From contig NZ_NPKP01000011.1 in the NCBI RefSeq assembly GCF_008329585.1, positions 62,001 to 126,000 of the forward strand: a DNA stretch of 64,000 bases, in the 5' to 3' direction. Under the pieces are notes generated by a model. The model had not been told where the DNA came from. It saw nothing but the letters and a program-made list of their open reading frames with translations, and did no database searches. The translations under genes and the position numbers were made by a program. Below, piece after piece: positions 60,000-64,000 of the stretch. Every line of letters begins with the position of its first letter. The first letter of the stretch is position 1. This DNA comes from Mycolicibacterium sp. P9-22 (GTDB lineage Bacteria > Actinomycetota > Actinomycetes > Mycobacteriales > Mycobacteriaceae).

Positions 60000-61196
60000 A
60001 TGCGATTCGCCGTGCCCGAATTCCTGCGTACGCGTTTCGCGCGGCACAGTGAGCTCAACGTGCTCGGCTGGAGCTGGGTGTTCGTCCTCACCACCGATAC
60101 CGTGCTGGCATCGATCGCCGTGGTCTCGACGCTGCAGCGCCCCGCCTCCGATTATCTGGTCGCGGTGCCGGTGGGCATCATGATCGCGATGTGCCCGCTG
60201 GTCGTCTTCTTCGCCGCCGGCGCATCGTTCAATCCGTTGCTCATCTGGGGTGCCTGGTCGGGGGCCGCGGCGATCTTCCTGTTCGGGACGTCGACCCCCA
60301 TCCCGTTCGACTTCGCCCCGCTGATCCTGGTGCTCATGGTCGGCGTGGTGGGGGCGATGACACCGCTCGGCGGCGGTCTGGCCGCGACGGCATCGGCGGC
60401 CGCCATGTTGGCCGCCGCGGCCGCGTCACACCGCCTCGACGGGCTCTGGCTGTATCTGAGTGTGCTCGGTATGGGATGGCTGGTGGGATATCTGATGCGG
60501 ATTCAGCAGCAGCTCATCGTCGCGCAGCGCGCCGCCCAGGATGCGCTGTCCGAACATGCCGCCGCCGATGAACGGCGCCGGATCGCCCGCGAGGTGCATG
60601 ACGTCATCGCGCATTCGTTGTCGGTCACGCTGCTGCACCTCACCGGTGCCCGGCGAGCACTCCAGGAGGATCGCGATATCGACGAGGCCGTCGACGCGCT
60701 CGAGGACGCCGAGAAACTGGGCCGCGAGGCGATGGCCGATATCCGGCGCACCGTCGGACTGCTCGATGTCACGCCGATGAAGATCGCACCGGAACCCGGC
60801 GTCGAGGACATCCCACGACTCACCGACGATTTCGCCCGCGCGGGTCTGACCGTGACCCTGCGCACCGAGGGTCCCACCACCCGGGTCTCGCCGGCGGTCG
60901 GATTGGCGCTGTACCGGATCGCGCAGGAATCGCTGGCCAATGTCGCCAAGCACGCGCCGGAATCGCGGTCGACGGTCACGCTGGCGGTCATCGGGGACCA
61001 TGCCGAACTCTCGATACTCAACGAGATGCCGGTGGCGGTGGCGGCGAACAGTCGCCGCGCGCCCGACGGCCGCGGCGTCCGCGGTATGCGCCAGCGCGTC
61101 GAGTTGCTCGGCGGCATCATCGATATCGGCCCGACCCCCGACGGGTGGTCGGTGCACGCCGAGGTGCCGCTGGGCGATTCCCGGTGCGGGATCTGA
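60000..61196 (+). CDS. DesK/NarL-type sensor histidine kinase
   Basis: Sensor of 398 residues. Five or six membrane helices fill about residues 20-165 (from NVLGWSWVFVLTTDTVLA), with almost no extracytoplasmic domain, suggesting an intramembrane signal. HisKA_3 has the phospho-acceptor His in ARREVHDVIAHS-type sequence (IAREVHDVIAHSLSVTL), and the ATPase domain has IAQESLANVAKHAP and GVRGMRQRVELLGG. It is followed two bases later by its response regulator and is divergent from the MmpL-like gene, its probable target. Confidence 0.9.
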   Translation: MRFAVPEFLRTRFARHSELNVLGWSWVFVLTTDTVLASIAVVSTLQRPASDYLVAVPVGIMIAMCPLVVFFAAGASFNPLLIWGAWSGAAAIFLFGTSTPIPFDFAPLILVLMVGVVGAMTPLGGGLAATASAAAMLAAAAASHRLDGLWLYLSVLGMGWLVGYLMRIQQQLIVAQRAAQDALSEHAAADERRRIAREVHDVIAHSLSVTLLHLTGARRALQEDRDIDEAVDALEDAEKLGREAMADIRRTVGLLDVTPMKIAPEPGVEDIPRLTDDFARAGLTVTLRTEGPTTRVSPAVGLALYRIAQESLANVAKHAPESRSTVTLAVIGDHAELSILNEMPVAVAANSRRAPDGRGVRGMRQRVELLGGIIDIGPTPDGWSVHAEVPLGDSRCGI

Positions 61197-61198
61197 CC

Positions 61199-61882
61199 GT
61201 GAGTGTCAAGGGTGAGCGCAGCGACGGGGGATTGGCCGATATCGCGGTACTTCTCGTCGACGATCAGGATCTGGTGCGCTCCGGACTGCGCCGGATCCTG
61301 CGCCGCAAGGACGGGTTCGTGGTCGTCGCCGAATGTTCGGACGGTGACGAGGTGCTCGACGCGCTGGCCGAGCAGTCCGTCGACGTGGTGGTGATGGATC
61401 TCCGGATGAAACGGGTCGACGGTATCGAGGCGACCCGGCGACTGGCCGAAGCAGGCGGTCCACCGGTGCTGGCGCTGACCACCTTCAACGAGGACGATCT
61501 GCTGTCCGGGGTGCTGCGCGCCGGCGCGGCCGGCTTCGTGCTCAAGGACTCCTCTGCCGAGGAGCTCATCCGGGCAGTCCGCGCCGTCGCGCACGGCGAC
61601 AGTTATCTGGACCCTGCGGTCACCGCCAGAGTCCTCAACACCTATCGCAGATCCGCCGAGGGCCGGCACCACGTTCAGATCAGCGCGCTCACCGGGCGCG
61701 AACTCGATGTGCTGACGCTGATCGGCAAGGGTCACACGAACGCCGAGATCGCCGAGCAACTGTTCATCTCCGGGGTGACCGTGAAGAGCCATATCGGGCG
61801 CATCTTCGACAAGCTCCGGTTACGCGACCGCGCCGCCGCGATCGTCTACGCCTACGACCACGGCATCGTCGCTCCCCAGTAG
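61199..61882 (+). CDS. NarL/FixJ-family response regulator
   Basis: Regulator of 227 residues. The receiver starts IAVLLVDDQDLVRSGL, with the phospho-acceptor Asp in VVVMDLRMKRVDG and the switch Lys in FVLKDSSAEEL; the C-terminal LuxR-type helix-turn-helix is ALTGRELDVLTLIGKGHTNAEI. GTG 61199 adds an 11-residue N-terminal extension encoded partly by a dispersed 19-nt motif; TTG 61232 would start at the receiver itself. Confidence 0.9.
   Translation: MSVKGERSDGGLADIAVLLVDDQDLVRSGLRRILRRKDGFVVVAECSDGDEVLDALAEQSVDVVVMDLRMKRVDGIEATRRLAEAGGPPVLALTTFNEDDLLSGVLRAGAAGFVLKDSSAEELIRAVRAVAHGDSYLDPAVTARVLNTYRRSAEGRHHVQISALTGRELDVLTLIGKGHTNAEIAEQLFISGVTVKSHIGRIFDKLRLRDRAAAIVYAYDHGIVAPQ
61210..61228 (+). 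repeat. Dispersed 19-nt motif, copy 4 (at the response regulator start)
   Basis: GGGTGAGCGCAGCGACGGG, immediately after the kinase stop and at the start of the regulator gene. Confidence 0.75.
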
Positions 61883-61922
61883 CCGCCGCCAGGCTCAAAT
61901 AGCACTGTGCGACGATGCGCAA

Positions 61923-62735
61923 ATGAGTGCGCGCCCGTTCCATTTCACCCAGACCGAGCACGACACCTACGCGCCCAGCACGTATGCGCAGAGCCACTGG
62001 GGTCCCGACCACCTCAACGGGCCGGCGCTGGTCGGGCTGGTGGCACGCGCGCTGGAGACGAGCTTCGGCGACCCGGCGTTCCTGCCGTCCCGGCTCACCG
62101 TCGACCTGTTCAAGGCGGCCCGCGGTGTCCCGACGATCACCAAACTGACCCTGGTGCGCGATGGCCGGCGGGTACGCAACGCCGAATGCGAACTGATCCA
62201 GGACGGTGTGACGGTGGTCCGGGCCACGCTGGTCCAGTACCGGCTCTCGGCACCTCCGCGGGGCACCGAATGGGTCTGCGCCGCCGAGTTCGCCGGTCCG
62301 CCCGACCGGGACGAGAGCCGCGGCATCGGGATCGGCAGTGACGAGATCGGGTGGACCAGCGCCATCGCCGATCACCAGAACGCATCACGCAAACGGTTCA
62401 TCAATCGCACCATCGACGTCGTCGACGGATACCGCAACACACCGTTCGTGCGTGCCGCCATGGCCGCCGAGGGCACCAGCCTCGTCACCAATCTCGGTAC
62501 CGCCGGGGTCGGCTACATCAACGGCGATCTGACGGTGGCGCTGGCCAGGCTGCCGCGCGATGAGTGGATCGGCGTGCAGGCCGACTCGCACTGGGCGGCC
62601 GACGGTATCGCGGTGGGCACCTCCACGCTGTTCGACGGCCAGGGCGCCATCGGCACCGGGATGGTCACCGCCGTGAGTAACCCGGACGCGCAGATCGACT
62701 TCCGCAACGACCCGTTCCCGGAACGCACGCGCTGA
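61923..62735 (+). CDS. Acyl-CoA thioesterase-family (double hotdog) protein
   Basis: Protein of 270 residues with two hotdog-like halves: FTQTEHDTYAPSTYAQSHWG and LTVDLFKAARGVPTITKLTL in the first, and YINGDLTVALARLPRDEWIG with ADGIAVGTSTLFDGQGAIGTG in the second. These are motifs of TesB-like thioesterases, which release fatty acids from CoA. Chain-length preference is unknown. The ATG is six bases after GACGAT, a weak -10 box. Confidence 0.85.
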   Translation: MSARPFHFTQTEHDTYAPSTYAQSHWGPDHLNGPALVGLVARALETSFGDPAFLPSRLTVDLFKAARGVPTITKLTLVRDGRRVRNAECELIQDGVTVVRATLVQYRLSAPPRGTEWVCAAEFAGPPDRDESRGIGIGSDEIGWTSAIADHQNASRKRFINRTIDVVDGYRNTPFVRAAMAAEGTSLVTNLGTAGVGYINGDLTVALARLPRDEWIGVQADSHWAADGIAVGTSTLFDGQGAIGTGMVTAVSNPDAQIDFRNDPFPERTR

Positions 62736-62736
62736 T

Positions 62737-63675
62737 GTGGGCACGGCTCGGGAAAACTCGTGGACAGGACCTGTGCGGGCACCGTTGAATGCGGGGGTGG
62801 CAACCAGCGAGGCACGTAACGGCGCGTTCATGGCCGTGGCCGCGATGTGTTCGGTGCAGTTGGGCGCCGCCATCGCCGTCGGATTGATCGACGATATCGG
62901 CGCCACCGGCGCCGCCTGGCTGCGCTTGTTCTGGGCCGCGGTGCTGCTGCTGATCATCGTGCGGCCACGCCCGTCGTCGTTCACCCGGAAATCGTTTCTG
63001 GCCTCCGTGCTGCTGGGCGTGGTCACCGCCGGTATCACCGTGCTGTTCATGATGGCGGTGGAGCGCATCCCACTCGGTACTGCGAGCGCACTGGAATTCC
63101 TTGGGCCGCTCGGCGTCGCGGTGCTGCACGGCAACGGGCCCAGCAGGTTCGTCTGGCCCGGGCTCGCGGGGCTGGGTGTGCTGCTGCTCACCGAACCGTG
63201 GGCCGGTGCCGTGGACCCGGTGGGTGTCGGTTTCGCGCTGGCCGCCGGATTCTGTTGGGGCGCCTACATTCTGCTGACCCAACGCGTCGGCGACGCGGTG
63301 AGCGGACTCAGCGGTCTGGCGGTCTCCATGCCGGTGGCGGCCATCGTGGCATCGGTGGTCACCGGGCCCGCCGTTCTGGGGCACATGACCCCGCAGCTGT
63401 GGCTGGCCGGCATCGGGCTGGCAGTCCTGTTGCCCGTCATACCATTTGCCCTCGAGCTGTTGGCGCTGCGCCGGCTCACCACCGCAGCGTTCGGCACGCT
63501 GATGAGCCTGGAGCCGGCGTTCGCGATGCTGATGGGGCTGCTGATCCTGCACCAGGTCCCGGCGGCGCTCGGAGTCATCGGCATTGTCGCCGTCGTGATC
63601 GCCGGTGTCGGGGCGGCACGTTCGGGTGATCGTCACCCGTCACACGTCGCCGCGGACCTGGCACGGGGCGGTTAG
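62737..63675 (+). CDS. EamA/RhtA-type DMT-family transporter
   Basis: Inner-membrane permease of about 312 residues with ten hydrophobic segments in two EamA repeats; ERIPLGTASALEFLGPLGVAV and LRRLTTAAFGTLMSLEPAFA are the usual conserved regions of RhtA-like amino-acid or metabolite exporters. The first 28 residues are unlike the family, so ATG 62830 or GTG 62773 may be the true start. The gene begins one base after the thioesterase stop. Confidence 0.85.
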   Translation: MGTARENSWTGPVRAPLNAGVATSEARNGAFMAVAAMCSVQLGAAIAVGLIDDIGATGAAWLRLFWAAVLLLIIVRPRPSSFTRKSFLASVLLGVVTAGITVLFMMAVERIPLGTASALEFLGPLGVAVLHGNGPSRFVWPGLAGLGVLLLTEPWAGAVDPVGVGFALAAGFCWGAYILLTQRVGDAVSGLSGLAVSMPVAAIVASVVTGPAVLGHMTPQLWLAGIGLAVLLPVIPFALELLALRRLTTAAFGTLMSLEPAFAMLMGLLILHQVPAALGVIGIVAVVIAGVGAARSGDRHPSHVAADLARGG

Positions 63676-63678
63676 CCT
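63673..63678 (+). promoter_or_regulatory. -10 box of a leaderless promoter, over the upstream stop
   Basis: TAGCCT six bases before the ATG at 63685. Its TAG is the stop codon of the EamA gene. Confidence 0.55.
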
Positions 63679-63684
63679 CAAGAA

Positions 63685-64000
63685 ATGTCCCGCACATTCT
63701 TCGACAACCCTGTCGCCCGCGCGCTCAACCGTGCGGCCGTCGGCCTGACCAACCTGCCGGTGCTCGGCGACCTGGTCGGTCGCGGCCTCGTCGAGATCCG
63801 CTACACCGGCCGCAAGTCCGGGCGCAGCTTCCAGACCCCGGTGAACTACCGGCTCGACGGCGATCGGGTCACCATCGCCGTGATGTCGCCGGACGCCAAG
63901 AGTTGGTGGCGCAATTTCGTCGGCGACGGCGGCCCGATCACGCTGCTCAACTTCCGCGGCAGCGACCGCACCGGCCACGCCGTCGCCACCCGTGACGACC
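63685..64000 (+). CDS. Deazaflavin-dependent nitroreductase-family protein, 3' partial
   Basis: First 105 residues of a protein cut by the window edge. VGRGLVEIRYTGRKSGRSFQTPVNYRLDG and SPDAKSWWRNFVGDG match the F420-dependent Ddn-like split-barrel family, where the Lys-Ser-Gly-Arg region binds the deazaflavin phosphate. Substrate unknown. Starts at ATG 63685 from a TAGCCT box. Confidence 0.78.
   Translation, partial: MSRTFFDNPVARALNRAAVGLTNLPVLGDLVGRGLVEIRYTGRKSGRSFQTPVNYRLDGDRVTIAVMSPDAKSWWRNFVGDGGPITLLNFRGSDRTGHAVATRDD

Overview
The window is high-GC DNA from a fast-growing mycobacterium (Mycolicibacterium type). The evidence is the full Pup-proteasome gene set (dop, pup, prcB, prcA, pafA, pafB, pafC), rbpA, ppm1 separate from lnt, a Rv2089c-Rv2094c-like block (pepE, nuclease, DUF4333 protein, helY, tatC, tatA) and cobalamin genes in mycobacterial order. 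ectABCD next to dop is, from memory, an arrangement also seen in M. smegmatis relatives. I see no rRNA, tRNA, CRISPR array, insertion sequence or prophage.

Layout. 1-1456: the 3' part of a histidine kinase gene meets an OmpR-type regulator gene tail to tail. 1881-5129: ectoine/hydroxyectoine operon ectABCD. 5161-8514: dop, pup, prcB, prcA. 8526-9850: a divergent atypical SDR and TetR pair. 9918-14584: pafA, pafBC, tatA, tatC. 14574-20370: helY, a DUF4333 membrane protein, a 5'-3' exonuclease and pepE. 20374-34283: a PPOX/F420 reductase, an SDR and the cobalamin genes (cobL-cobM-cobK forward, cobG-cobH-cobIJ reverse, cobN forward), interrupted by a TetR/phosphotransferase pair and a TauD-type dioxygenase. 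34346-41035: a PPOX enzyme, purU, a broken PPOX copy, fxsA, an amidohydrolase, lnt, ppm1 and rbpA. 41169-44211: a small Cys-rich protein, a winged-helix regulator, an ECF sigma/anti-sigma pair and a lipoprotein. 44276-49771: carboxylesterase, copper amine oxidase and a kinase/AttH-like fusion. 49863-54366: YnfA, a SCO6745-family protein, a GntR regulator with gluconate kinase and permease, and an RDD protein. 54404-64000: a tandem TetR, a SnoaL-like protein, a nitroreductase, an MmpL-like transporter divergent from a DesK/NarL-type two-component system, a thioesterase, an EamA transporter and a partial deazaflavin-dependent enzyme.

How they work together. dop and pafA attach and remove Pup, prcBA forms the 20S core, and pafBC encodes the WYL-domain DNA-damage regulator. 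The cob genes cover several middle steps of aerobic corrin synthesis plus cobalt insertion. ectABCD converts aspartate semialdehyde-derived diaminobutyrate to ectoine and hydroxyectoine. gntR-gntK-gntP is a gluconate uptake and phosphorylation unit.

Main non-routine signals: (1) at least 15 start codons sit 6-8 nt after a TANNNT box, the pattern of leaderless mycobacterial promoters; (2) a 19-nt motif occurs four times, each time inside a tolerant part of an unrelated protein; (3) the same TGACA(A/C)CTGTCA palindrome precedes two phosphotransferase-family loci and includes the stop codon of the upstream gene both times; (4) a sigma/anti-sigma pair has lost the zinc motif in the anti-sigma factor and sits behind a winged-helix gene with a SigL-like promoter; (5) a perfect CRP site lies between the dioxygenase and a 35-codon membrane microprotein ahead of cobN. 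All assignments are from reading the sequence and recalled family knowledge; no searches were run.
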